Assembly (NCBI GenBank): GCA_021779415.1
Contig: JAJYAS010000133.1
Span: 1 to 7,958 of the forward strand
Direction: 5' to 3'
Source of the DNA: Bacillota bacterium
GTDB lineage: Bacteria; Bacillota_B; Desulfitobacteriia; Desulfitobacteriales; Desulfitobacteriaceae
DNA: 7,958 nucleotides
Shown one piece after another: positions 1-6,658 of this stretch; position 1 is the first letter of the stretch; each line of letters starts with the position of its first letter. A model generated the notes under the pieces. The model did no database searches, was not told the origin of the DNA, and saw only the letters and a program-made list of their open reading frames with translations. Position numbers and translations under genes: made by a program.

Positions 1-115
1 TCAGTGAAAGATATTCATTAATACATTAATTCCTATTGAACCGCCGTATACCGAACGGTACGTACGGTGGTGTGAGAGGACGCTGTATAAAATAATTATT
101 CAGCTCCTACTCGAT
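1..115 (+). mobile_element. Group II intron, 3' end only
   Basis: This is the right-hand end of a group II self-splicing intron, a retroelement whose RNA excises itself as a lariat and which usually carries a reverse transcriptase/maturase in domain IV. Only domains V and VI and perhaps the tail of domain IV (1-37) are in the window. The maturase gene and the 5' end lie upstream, and all three + frames of 1-37 soon meet stops. The domain V stem and the domain VI stem with its bulged A support the call. The likely 3' splice point is just after 115, where the sequence ends in AT (the usual AY) 6 nt past the bulged A109. The intron is in the same orientation as the downstream genes. Whether it is complete and active cannot be seen from here. 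Confidence 0.85.
38..115 (+). ncRNA. Group II intron domains V and VI
   Basis: Domain V: 40-48 pairs with 63-71 and 49-52 pairs with 57-60, leaving a GAAC tetraloop (53-56) and a two-base CG bulge (61-62). This is the size and layout of the catalytic domain V hairpin. The G43-U68 wobble flanked by C-G pairs gives a CGC-type catalytic triad (42-44). Domain VI: 74-76 pairs with 110-112, 77-80 with 105-108 and 82-85 with 101-104. A109 is left bulged on the 3' strand as the expected lariat branch point. The pairings were made by hand from the sequence; their roles are known from the family. The intron class was not assigned. Confidence 0.85.
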
Positions 116-134
116 TATGGATGAAAGATTTTTG

Positions 135-164
135 AGGCCCTGAGCAATCGGGGCCTTTCCCTTT
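135..164 (+). terminator. Weak intrinsic terminator-like hairpin
   Basis: AGGCCC at 135-140 pairs perfectly with GGGCCT at 151-156, with a T-G wobble added at 141/150 and an 8-nt loop. A pyrimidine tract (TTTCCCTTT) follows, and a run of seven T lies further on at 174-180. It sits about 20 nt past the predicted intron 3' end, so it could be the terminator of the gene that the intron entered or landed behind. The tract is broken by CCC, which makes it a poor terminator on paper. The remaining DNA to 288 shows no gene. Confidence 0.4.
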
Positions 165-276
165 ACATAAAAGTTTTTTTATGGAGCTTAACTAATCTAC
201 TAAGTATGGCGTTGTGTTTAAGCGGAGAGAATGTTAAGGTATAGAATATTGATATTTCCGAGGTTTTTAACGCTAT

Positions 277-282
277 GGAGGT
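277..282 (+). promoter_or_regulatory. Ribosome binding site of the ThrE_2 gene
   Basis: GGAGGT lies 6 nt before the ATG at 289 and fixes that start. No convincing sigma-A promoter was found between 116 and 276. The best -10 look-alike (TAGAAT at 242-247) has no decent -35 at the right distance. Confidence 0.75.
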
Positions 283-288
283 AGAAAA

Positions 289-759
289 ATGCTGATAGAA
301 CTTGCAGTCTCCTTCATTGCTACGCTCGCCTTTGCAGTGGTTTTCAATGTTCCTGTCCGTTACTTATTGCCAGGCGCTTTAGCTGGAACGATCGGGTGGT
401 TGATTTTTCGGTCCCTAGGAAGTACGAATACTGCCATCTTTTTGGCATCATTAGGAATTGGGCTTTTGGCGGAAGGAGGGGCCCGTATGTTCCGGGTTCC
501 GGTTTTGATTATTGCAGTACCGGGGATTATTCCCCTAGTTCCTGGAGTGGGAGCTTACTCGACGATGTTAGCTTTGGTCAAAGGGGATTTTATTGGGGCT
601 TTGACTACAGGGGCGGAGACGTTGTTTGCAGCGGGCGCGATAGCAGTTGGGATTGCCTTAGCGACAGTCCCCCTGCGTTTGGTCCGGAAAGGGGGCGCGA
701 GACATGTACGAAAGACTGCACACACACATATTACCTCGTTTGATCCCCCCAAACGCTAA
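289..759 (+). CDS. Threonine/serine exporter family protein, ThrE_2 (DUF3815) half
   Basis: A 156-residue, very hydrophobic protein with about five predicted membrane spans (roughly residues 4-20, 26-41, 49-64, 70-88 and 105-127) and a basic tail. The motif PGIIPLVPG at residues 78-86 is the hallmark of the C-terminal half of ThrE, which exports threonine and serine in corynebacteria. Many Firmicutes split ThrE into two adjacent genes, a larger ThrE_1 (PF06738) and this smaller ThrE_2 (PF12821). The ThrE_1 gene would be expected just upstream, but those 288 bases hold only an intron end and non-coding DNA, so the partner is further upstream, elsewhere, or lost. The start has a good ribosome binding site. 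The last 56 nt overlap tilS. The family call is firm; the substrate is inferred. Confidence 0.85.
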   Translation: MLIELAVSFIATLAFAVVFNVPVRYLLPGALAGTIGWLIFRSLGSTNTAIFLASLGIGLLAEGGARMFRVPVLIIAVPGIIPLVPGVGAYSTMLALVKGDFIGALTTGAETLFAAGAIAVGIALATVPLRLVRKGGARHVRKTAHTHITSFDPPKR

Positions 760-2161
760 AGTTTTGGTTGCAGTATCCGGAGGGCCGGACTCAATGGCGT
801 TAAGTCATATTCTTTGGCGGTATGTACGAGAGGAACGGTTAAAAGGGATTTCCTTGGTTCTGTCGCATGTTCATCACGGAGTTCGGAAAGAGTCCGATGA
901 TGAGGAACGTATGGTTCAGAAGATGGCAGCGGAGTGGGAGACCCCTTGCATCATTCATCGTTTCGATTCTAAAGCGTATGCTAAAGCTAGGGGTCAATCG
1001 TTTCAAACGGCCGCTCGCGAATGGCGTTACGCTCGTTGGAAAGAGGATATGCTCGAAGAGGGATGCACTCTTCTAGCAACAGCACATCATCTCGGCGACC
1101 AAGCAGAGACTATTCTTTATCGGTTACTCAGAGGAAGTGGAACTGCTGGCCTAGCAGGAATATATCCCACGAAAGGCTCGACCATTAGACCCCTGCTGAC
1201 GTTTTCTAAAGCAGATATCTTGAATTACTGTAAGCGAGAAGCTTTGCCCTATGCCTTAGATCGTTCGAACGAAGAACCAGTTTATGTTCGTAACCGAATT
1301 CGCCTAGAATTATTACCTGAATTGGAGAGGGATTATAATCCGCGAATTCAGGAGGCCTTAGGCCGTACCGGAGAACTTCTGCGTTGGGACGAGGAATACA
1401 TTACCCAACAGGTGGAGGTAGCCTGGAAAAACTACCATCTTGAAGCTCCGGTCGATGAGATTGGCTTGAAACGTAATGTCTTTACTGAGCCTGCAGCGAT
1501 TCTTTCTAGACTATTGCGCAGGGCTGCCATGCTTGTCACCCATGAGCCACGAGGCTTGGCATTTGACTATGTTGCGAAAATCATGGATTCTCAGGGGAGG
1601 GCTGGTTGGGCACAGGATTTGCCTGGAATGAGGGTTAAAATTACGGAGGAAGGAGTTTGGTTTAGCGCATATTCTGATAGCGTAAAGCCCAACATGCTGG
1701 TGACATCTGGTAAACAGATAACAAATCTACCCTTTTCGGAAATCTCCATGGACATTGGAGTTTGGTACGAACTTACGAGCCTGAAAATGGAGATTGGACT
1801 GCTGGAAGAATCTGAGTATTGCTCGGCGAACGGGTCCTTTGATGGACACGAGAACAGGGTTGCAGTGTTTAGCAAAGATCTCTTAGGGCAGTTTTCAGGG
1901 CGGGTAGTGTGTCGAACTCGGCGACAAGGAGACAGGATGTGGTTTCAAGGTGTGGGGCATAAGTCAATTAAGAAGGTTTTCCAAGAGGAGAATATCCCGG
2001 TTATGCTGAGAAACCGACTCCCCCTGATGGCGAACGAAAACGAGGTGCTTTGGATTCCTGGAGTTCGTCAGAGTGATCTTTGTCGTTCAGGCCAGAACAC
2101 TGAAAGAATTTATGGAATTGTAAAGTCTCAGGCCTGGGGTTCTAATTTGAATTCATTGTAA
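704..2161 (+). CDS. tilS: tRNA(Ile)-lysidine synthetase
   Basis: TilS uses ATP to join lysine to C34 of the CAU anticodon of a minor tRNA-Ile, changing it to read AUA codons and to accept isoleucine. It acts in the cytosol and is essential in most bacteria. The N-terminal ATP-pyrophosphatase domain shows the P-loop SGGPDS at residues 25-30, HVHHGVR at 55-61 and HHLGDQAET at 128-136, followed by the family's NRIRLELLPEL stretch. The C-terminal tRNA-binding domain (about 400-475) shows GDR at 409-411 and the conserved run up to IPGVRQSD. At 485 residues it is full length for the long form. The ATG at 704 has AAAGGGGG at 688-695, 8 nt away, and the P-loop lies at the usual distance from this start. 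It overlaps the ThrE_2 gene by 56 nt, so translation is probably coupled. Confidence 0.96.
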   Translation: MYERLHTHILPRLIPPNAKVLVAVSGGPDSMALSHILWRYVREERLKGISLVLSHVHHGVRKESDDEERMVQKMAAEWETPCIIHRFDSKAYAKARGQSFQTAAREWRYARWKEDMLEEGCTLLATAHHLGDQAETILYRLLRGSGTAGLAGIYPTKGSTIRPLLTFSKADILNYCKREALPYALDRSNEEPVYVRNRIRLELLPELERDYNPRIQEALGRTGELLRWDEEYITQQVEVAWKNYHLEAPVDEIGLKRNVFTEPAAILSRLLRRAAMLVTHEPRGLAFDYVAKIMDSQGRAGWAQDLPGMRVKITEEGVWFSAYSDSVKPNMLVTSGKQITNLPFSEISMDIGVWYELTSLKMEIGLLEESEYCSANGSFDGHENRVAVFSKDLLGQFSGRVVCRTRRQGDRMWFQGVGHKSIKKVFQEENIPVMLRNRLPLMANENEVLWIPGVRQSDLCRSGQNTERIYGIVKSQAWGSNLNSL

Positions 2162-2184
2162 AACCCAGTACTGCGTGGTATAAT
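2156..2184 (+). promoter_or_regulatory. Sigma-A type promoter for ftsH
   Basis: TTGTAA (2156-2161) and a perfect TATAAT (2179-2184) are 17 nt apart. A TGG directly before the -10 gives the extended -10 element TGnTATAAT. The -35 hexamer overlaps the last codon and stop of tilS. Transcription would start near 2191. This is the best promoter in the window and would give ftsH (and ndk) their own transcript. It was found by eye. Confidence 0.8.
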
Positions 2185-2190
2185 ATGGGG

Positions 2191-2212
2191 AATTGCTTCT
2201 TAGTAAGCAGTT
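2191..2212 (+). other. Hairpin at the 5' end of the ftsH leader
   Basis: 2191-2198 can pair with 2205-2212 over 8 positions (one T-G wobble) around a 6-nt loop. It starts at the predicted transcription start of the upstream promoter and ends 12 nt before the strong ribosome binding site core. It has no T-run after it, so it is not a terminator. A 5' hairpin of this kind may protect mRNA from decay, but that is inference. Confidence 0.45.
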
Positions 2213-2220
2213 GCCAACTA

Positions 2221-2239
2221 GAGAGGAGGACCATATTTG
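2221..2239 (+). promoter_or_regulatory. Strong ribosome binding site with TTG start codon
   Basis: GAGAGGAGGA (2221-2230) is close to the perfect anti-16S match. It sits 6 nt before the TTG at 2237-2239, which decides the ftsH start. The next in-frame ATG (2282) would remove most of the first membrane span. Confidence 0.85.
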
Positions 2240-4159
2240 AAGGTCTTTAAGAACGCAACGATTTATGTGCTTATCATTCTCATGGCGATTTTGTTAATTA
2301 GATGGTCAACCCCTCCTGTTAATAAAGAGACAGGAATGGATTATAACGCTTTTAAAAGGGCTGTTGTAGCGGATCAAGTTAAAGATGTCGCGGCTGTTAT
2401 TGAAAGTAATGCCATTAACTATACGGTCACGATGAAGGATGACACGAAGCACGAAGTGATAGGACTGGCTAGTGATCCACAACTTACTGCGGATTTAGTG
2501 GCCCACGGACTCCCTTTGAAATTATCGGAGCCACCTGAGTCTCCATGGTGGGTCGGCTTATTGACCACCATGCTTCCCATTATTGTTATCGTTGCCTTGT
2601 TTTTCTTTATGATGCAACAAAGCCAGGGTGGCGGGAACAGAGTAATGCAGTTTGGAAAAAGTAAGGCACGCCTTGTGGGGGAAGAAAAGAAAAAGGTAAC
2701 CTTTGCAGATGTTGCAGGTGCGGACGAAGTTAAAGAGGAGCTTCAGGAAGTGGTTGAATTTCTGAAGTTTCCTAAGAAGTTTAATGAATTGGGGGCAAAA
2801 ATCCCCACCGGAGTCCTTTTGTTTGGGCCTCCTGGAACAGGTAAAACGTTACTTGCCCGAGCTGTTTCAGGGGAAGCAGGCGTGCCATTTTTTAGCATCA
2901 GTGGCTCGGACTTTGTGGAAATGTTTGTCGGGGTCGGAGCTTCTCGGGTTCGTGATTTATTCGAGCAGGCCAAAAAGAGTTCCCCGTGCATTGTTTTTAT
3001 CGATGAGATCGATGCTGTTGGACGACAACGGGGTGCTGGTCTTGGTGGTGGACATGACGAACGAGAACAAACGCTCAACCAACTTCTAGTGGAGATGGAT
3101 GGATTTAATGGTAACGATGGAGTTATTATTATCGCGGCTACCAATCGCGCGGATGTGCTTGATCCAGCACTCTTGCGTCCAGGCCGTTTTGACAGGCAAG
3201 TCGTTGTTGATGTGCCAGATGTTAAAGGGCGGGAAGAGATTCTTAAAGTCCATGCCAAAGGTAAACCAATCAGAAAAGATGTTGATCTTGAGGTGATTGC
3301 GCGACGAACGTCTGGTTTTACTGGTGCGGACCTGGCGAATTTGATTAATGAAGCAGCACTTCTATCTGCTCGGCGGAGTGAAACGGAAATTCGACAGCAG
3401 GCCATGGAGGATTCTATTGAACGAGTGATTGCAGGACCAGAGAAGAAGAGCCGTGTGATCAGTCCTTTTGAAAGAAAACTTGTTTCTTATCATGAAGCAG
3501 GACACGCGTTGCTTGGGGAGCTCCTAACCAATACAGACCCGTTGCACAAGGTGTCGATTATCCCGCGTGGAAGGGCTGGGGGATATACGCTTCTTCTTCC
3601 CAAGGAAGACCGCAACTATATGACAAAATCTCAACTGCTCGATCAAGTAACCATGCTACTGGGTGGACGCGTGTCGGAAGCTGTTGTTCTGCATGAAATC
3701 AGTACGGGTGCTTCGAATGACTTGGAGCGAGCCACTGGGATAGTTCGTAAAATGATTACGGAGTTGGGGATGTCTGAGGAACTGGGACCGCTCACGTTTG
3801 GACATAAAGAAGAGCAGGTTTTCCTTGGAAGGGATATTTCCCGTGATCGTAGTTATAGTGATGCAGTAGCTTACGCGATTGACAAAGAGGCTCGTCGCAT
3901 TATTGATGACTGTTATCAAAAGGCTCAAAACTTAATTCGGCAAAACATTGATAAATTACATGCTATTGCCGAAGCCTTGATGGATAAAGAAACACTGGAT
4001 GTTAAGGATTTTGCTGCAGTGATGGCGAAGTTTGATGTTCCGGCGGATGCTGGAGAATTGACTGATGGTTCTATAAATCTTGAAAAGACAGCGGAAGGTT
4101 CACTCGATGCCGAGTTGCCACGTCGTACCGTGGAGGAGGAATTGAATAAAATAGAGTAA
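2237..4159 (+). CDS. ftsH: ATP-dependent zinc metalloprotease FtsH
   Basis: A membrane-anchored AAA+ protease that works as a hexamer, pulling damaged or short-lived membrane and cytosolic proteins into a zinc protease chamber. In Bacillus it is also needed for normal sporulation and stress response. Order of parts: first membrane span at about 7-22, external domain to about 103, second span at about 106-126, AAA domain, then peptidase M41. Visible motifs are Walker A GPPGTGKT (197-204), pore-loop MFVG (229-232), Walker B with D256-E257, second region of homology with N303 and arginine fingers R314 and R317, zinc site HEAGH (419-423) and third ligand D495. All catalytic residues are present and the length (640) is normal. 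The start is TTG with a very strong ribosome binding site. It has its own promoter, and ndk follows after 12 nt. Confidence 0.98.
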   Translation: MKVFKNATIYVLIILMAILLIRWSTPPVNKETGMDYNAFKRAVVADQVKDVAAVIESNAINYTVTMKDDTKHEVIGLASDPQLTADLVAHGLPLKLSEPPESPWWVGLLTTMLPIIVIVALFFFMMQQSQGGGNRVMQFGKSKARLVGEEKKKVTFADVAGADEVKEELQEVVEFLKFPKKFNELGAKIPTGVLLFGPPGTGKTLLARAVSGEAGVPFFSISGSDFVEMFVGVGASRVRDLFEQAKKSSPCIVFIDEIDAVGRQRGAGLGGGHDEREQTLNQLLVEMDGFNGNDGVIIIAATNRADVLDPALLRPGRFDRQVVVDVPDVKGREEILKVHAKGKPIRKDVDLEVIARRTSGFTGADLANLINEAALLSARRSETEIRQQAMEDSIERVIAGPEKKSRVISPFERKLVSYHEAGHALLGELLTNTDPLHKVSIIPRGRAGGYTLLLPKEDRNYMTKSQLLDQVTMLLGGRVSEAVVLHEISTGASNDLERATGIVRKMITELGMSEELGPLTFGHKEEQVFLGRDISRDRSYSDAVAYAIDKEARRIIDDCYQKAQNLIRQNIDKLHAIAEALMDKETLDVKDFAAVMAKFDVPADAGELTDGSINLEKTAEGSLDAELPRRTVEEELNKIE

Positions 4160-4164
4160 GGGAG
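4158..4164 (+). promoter_or_regulatory. Ribosome binding site of ndk (decides the start)
   Basis: AAGGGAG overlaps the ftsH stop codon. It lies 7 nt before the ATG at 4172 but only 1 nt before the in-frame GTG at 4166. Only the ATG is at a workable distance, and it gives the standard 149-residue protein. Confidence 0.75.
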
Positions 4165-4171
4165 TGTGAAG

Positions 4172-4621
4172 ATGGAAAGGACATTTATTATGCTGAAGCC
4201 CGATGCGGTTCAGCGGGGGTTAGTCGGGGAAATAATTTCACATTTCGAGAAAAAGGGTTTGAAACTCGCAGGAATGAAGTTAATTCAAGTTGATCGTACC
4301 TTAGCAGAAGCACATTATGCTGAACACAAGGGTAAGGGGTTCTTTGAACCGACAGTAATGTACATTATGTCTTCTCCGGTCGTGGCCATGGTATGGCAAG
4401 GTAAAAATGTTGTTGTATTAGCTCGCGAGCTGATGGGGGCGACCAATCCGGCAAATGCGAATCCTGGGTCGATCCGAGGAAAGTATGGGATGGATATTAG
4501 CCGTAATATTATTCATGGTTCGGACTCAGATACAAGTGCAGAACGAGAGATTTCGCTTTATTTTAAACCAGAAGAACTGATTGATTATCCCAAAGCGGGC
4601 GACGAATGGTTGAGTGAATAA
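4172..4621 (+). CDS. ndk: Nucleoside diphosphate kinase
   Basis: Transfers the terminal phosphate of a nucleoside triphosphate (mostly ATP) to nucleoside diphosphates through a phospho-histidine enzyme, balancing NTP and dNTP pools in the cytosol. The protein is 149 residues from the ATG at 4172, close to the usual length. It shows the N-terminal MLKPDAV segment with K9, the GSIRGKYG loop, and the catalytic NIIHGSDS motif with H115 as the phosphorylated histidine. Two residues would be added if the in-frame GTG at 4166 were used, but that codon is too close to the ribosome binding site. It lies 12 nt after ftsH, so it probably shares the ftsH transcript, which ends at the terminator just behind this gene. 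Confidence 0.97.
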   Translation: MERTFIMLKPDAVQRGLVGEIISHFEKKGLKLAGMKLIQVDRTLAEAHYAEHKGKGFFEPTVMYIMSSPVVAMVWQGKNVVVLARELMGATNPANANPGSIRGKYGMDISRNIIHGSDSDTSAEREISLYFKPEELIDYPKAGDEWLSE

Positions 4622-4627
4622 AGCAAT

Positions 4628-4655
4628 AAGGGACGCCCGCAGGGGTGTCCCTTTT
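4628..4655 (+). terminator. Strong intrinsic terminator after ndk
   Basis: An 11-bp stem (4628-4638 with 4643-4653, one G-T wobble) closed by a GCAG tetraloop runs into TTTT (4652-4655). It begins 7 nt after the ndk stop and separates ftsH-ndk from the DUF881/fol block. The stem can read in both directions (it starts with AA), but no gene converges on it. The T-tract is short, so some read-through is possible. Confidence 0.85.
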
Positions 4656-4684
4656 CAGAAACTGAAGGTATGGAGGTGTGATAT

Positions 4685-5389
4685 ATGCAGTTGGAAAAAA
4701 TGGAACGATGGTTATTGGGGTTTGGTTCGATATTGATTGGATTTCTTTTTATTATTCTTCTAAGAGCTCATGGAGTCGCGGGTAGTCCGGCGACAGAAAC
4801 AGCGGTGCCTAGTCTAATTCAAACGGAACAAGAAAATCAACAAATCTCTGCTGACAATGATAGAATACAGCAGGAATTGAATAAATACGTTCAAGGACAA
4901 AGCGCATCAGTATTGGCTAATCAGCAACTTCGAGAGGCACAAATGAATGCCGGTGTGATTGGGGTTTCCGGCCCTGGCGTACGGATTACGCTGGATGATT
5001 CAAAGCGGGCTGCGAAAGAGCAAGAGGATCCAATGCTCTTTGTAATTCATGAACAATACATTCGCGAGATCTTTAATGCATTATGGAATGGTGGGGCGGA
5101 AGCAGTTGCAGTAAATGGCCAGCGCGTGACGACAAATACAGAAGTATTCTGTGGAGGGTCCTATATCCAAATCAATGGTACTCGCCAAATGCCGCCTTAT
5201 GTGATTGAAGCCATTGGGGATACCAATAATTTATCAGCTGCCCTTAACTTTTACGGTTGGTTTAAACTTGGCGATCTCCAACAGCAAAACGGAATTACGC
5301 GCAAACTTGAGATCCAGGAAAAGGTTATAATACCGGCAGGAAAATTGCGAAATTACCAATATGCTGAACCCGTGAAGGAGGGGACATAA
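4685..5389 (+). CDS. DUF881 family membrane-anchored protein (first of pair)
   Basis: A 234-residue protein of the DUF881 (PF05949, YlxW/YlxX-like) family, whose function is not established. One membrane span is seen at about residues 9-27 with a short cytosolic N-terminus, so the rest should lie outside the membrane. A Q/N/E-rich, probably coiled-coil stretch covers about 45-80. The conserved core follows: a GPGVRITLDD segment near 98-107, then EAVAVNGQRV, a GGSYIQING strand, and PYVIEAIGD. The start has GGAGGTG (4672-4678) 6 nt upstream. No promoter is visible between the ndk terminator and this gene. Relatives sit beside division genes in Bacillus, hinting at an envelope or division role. 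Here the neighbours are ndk and folate genes. Confidence 0.85.
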   Translation: MQLEKMERWLLGFGSILIGFLFIILLRAHGVAGSPATETAVPSLIQTEQENQQISADNDRIQQELNKYVQGQSASVLANQQLREAQMNAGVIGVSGPGVRITLDDSKRAAKEQEDPMLFVIHEQYIREIFNALWNGGAEAVAVNGQRVTTNTEVFCGGSYIQINGTRQMPPYVIEAIGDTNNLSAALNFYGWFKLGDLQQQNGITRKLEIQEKVIIPAGKLRNYQYAEPVKEGT

Positions 5390-6090
5390 TGCAGCGTTGG
5401 AAAAGAAGCTTAGCTCTGCCTGTTACTATGGTGGCAATTGCCCTTGGCTTTCTGATATCTCTTCAGGCTCAAACCCAAAAGAATGTATCAGCAGCAGAAC
5501 AAATTAGTGCAGATCGTTTGAAACAAATGAAATCGGTATTGTCGAATTCACAGGCGCAAAATGCCAAACTACAAGACGAGCATCGCATCTTGCTAGAAAA
5601 TCTGGATGCGGCCCGAAAAAAAATGGGGACGGATCCTCAACTCCTTGCTCAGCTGAAACAACTGCAAATGTTGGAAGGGACGCAGGCGGTGGAAGGACCG
5701 GGAATTCAGATTAGCATTGACGACCGCAACAAGAAAGTTATCTTTCCTATCAGTCCAGAAGATATTGCTAGGATGATTAATACTTTGAAGTTCGCCGATG
5801 CTGAGGCTATTAGCATAAATGGTCAACGGATCGTCGGCTCAACCGCCGTTGTATTGAGCGGAAGTTCGATAATTTTGGTTAACAAAGTGCCCATTAACCG
5901 TGCGGAGGGTATTCCTTACGAATTGGATGCTATCGGGGATCAAGATACCCTCTTGGATTACTTTTCTAAGCTAGAAGCTCCAGGCTTGAAACAGAATGGC
6001 TTGACGGTGAGCATTACAAGAAAAACATTAAACATTCCCTCTTATAAAGGGGCCTATGACTTTAAGTTTGCTAAACCAGAGAATCCTTAA
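5389..6090 (+). CDS. DUF881 family membrane-anchored protein (second of pair)
   Basis: A 233-residue paralogue of the gene before it, with the same plan: one N-terminal membrane span (about 7-26), a long predicted coiled coil (about 33-88, rich in Q, K, L and A), then the DUF881 core with EGPGIQISIDD, EAISINGQRI, a strand ending in ILVNK, and PYELDAIGD. The shared GPG-I-I-DD, INGQR and AIGD signatures, with clear divergence elsewhere, suggest an old duplication. The ATG overlaps the stop of the first gene in a TAATG arrangement, with AAGGAGGGG (5375-5383) 5 nt before the start. The two are therefore almost certainly co-translated and may form a complex through their coiled coils. Function is unknown. 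Confidence 0.85.
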   Translation: MQRWKRSLALPVTMVAIALGFLISLQAQTQKNVSAAEQISADRLKQMKSVLSNSQAQNAKLQDEHRILLENLDAARKKMGTDPQLLAQLKQLQMLEGTQAVEGPGIQISIDDRNKKVIFPISPEDIARMINTLKFADAEAISINGQRIVGSTAVVLSGSSIILVNKVPINRAEGIPYELDAIGDQDTLLDYFSKLEAPGLKQNGLTVSITRKTLNIPSYKGAYDFKFAKPENP

Positions 6091-6105
6091 TTTCGTTCTC
6101 GTAAG

Positions 6106-6134
6106 ATCACAGGATTACGTAGGCGTGATAAAAT
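6106..6134 (+). promoter_or_regulatory. Possible promoter before the HD gene
   Basis: ATCACA (6106-6111, four of six matches to the consensus) and TAAAAT (6129-6134, five of six) are 17 nt apart, and TGA before the -10 gives an extended -10. It lies in the 73-nt gap between the second DUF881 gene and the HD gene, the largest gap inside this block. If real, it would let the HD, folP and folB genes be transcribed apart from the DUF881 pair. It was found by eye only. Confidence 0.35.
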
Positions 6135-6163
6135 GGAGGGAGTGGGGCACTATTGATAATGGA

Positions 6164-6646
6164 ATGGCTCGCGTCAATCAGCTCTTGGACCATGAAGATT
6201 ATATCCGCTCTATGGAGAAAATTGAGAGGTTGGAGAAAGAACGTCGTTTCTGTAAACATGGTTTTGAGCATGGTTTAAATGTAGCGCGCATTGCTTATGC
6301 GTTTATCCTGGAGAAGGGTGAGGGGATCCTCCCCAAAGAGGTGGTGTATGCTGCTGCTTTTCTACATGATATTGGCCGTTGGGTGGAATATGAAACTGGG
6401 GAAGATCATGCAGAGGCGAGCGCAAGACTGGCTCTCTCCTCGCTTGAAGAGTGTGGTTTTAGTGCGGAGGATATTCAAGTCATCATGGCGGGGATTCGTG
6501 AACATCGCAAACATCAGGCGGATAACTTGACTCTTTTGGGAGAAGCGTTGGCTCTAGCAGACGATTGGTCCAGAGACTGTCGTCATTGTACTGCACAAAC
6601 CTTATGCTACAAATTCAGCATGGAAATGAAACAGATTAGGTATTAA
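6164..6646 (+). CDS. HD-domain phosphohydrolase, substrate unknown
   Basis: A small (160-residue) HD-superfamily protein, a group of metal-dependent phosphohydrolases acting on nucleotides and related phosphates. Counting from the ATG at 6164, candidate metal ligands are H32 and H36 (FCKHGFEH), H68-D69 (LHDIG), H82, H114 and D133. The C-terminus has a Cys cluster C139, C142 and C148 (CxxCxxxxxC) that may bind metal. The start is uncertain. The frame is open back to an ATG at 6056 inside the DUF881 gene, and a GTG at 6125 is also possible. The part before 6164 does not look like protein of this family, and ARVNQLL just after 6164 fits how I recall the family beginning. The best ribosome binding site (GGAGGGAG, 6135-6142) is too far from 6164. 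folP follows after 12 nt, suggesting a linked role. Confidence 0.8.
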   Translation: MARVNQLLDHEDYIRSMEKIERLEKERRFCKHGFEHGLNVARIAYAFILEKGEGILPKEVVYAAAFLHDIGRWVEYETGEDHAEASARLALSSLEECGFSAEDIQVIMAGIREHRKHQADNLTLLGEALALADDWSRDCRHCTAQTLCYKFSMEMKQIRY

Positions 6647-6651
6647 AGGAG
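6645..6651 (+). promoter_or_regulatory. Ribosome binding site of folP (supports the long form)
   Basis: AAAGGAG overlaps the stop of the HD gene and lies 7 nt before the ATG at 6659. It shows that the N-terminal extension of FolP is translated rather than being a mis-called start. Confidence 0.8.
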
Positions 6652-6658
6652 CGAGGAA

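Noticed and set aside
206..244. Twelve-codon open frame from the ATG at 206
   Set aside because: No ribosome binding site and too short to support; nothing suggests a leader peptide.
244..257. AT-rich palindrome (6-bp arms, 2-nt centre) before the ThrE_2 gene
   Set aside because: Short and AT-rich, expected by chance in such DNA; no promoter nearby to make it a credible operator.
396..743. Second + strand open frame of 115 codons inside the ThrE_2 gene
   Set aside because: No ribosome binding site, unlikely composition (many G, S, Y, W), and the overlapping ThrE_2 frame has a recognised motif and a good start.
2743..3405. Long minus-strand open frame (220 codons) opposite ftsH
   Set aside because: It lies fully opposite the most conserved part of ftsH, its product is rich in S, R and T with no family likeness, and it is a mirror effect of the codon use in the AAA domain.
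4166..4171. GTG start adding two residues to Ndk
   Set aside because: The ribosome binding site would be only 1 nt from this GTG; the ATG at 4172 has proper spacing and gives H115 as in the family.
6056..6163. 36-residue N-terminal extension of the HD protein
   Set aside because: It overlaps the end of the DUF881 gene, is unlike the family start and has its ribosome binding site too close (3 nt). Kept only as an alternative.
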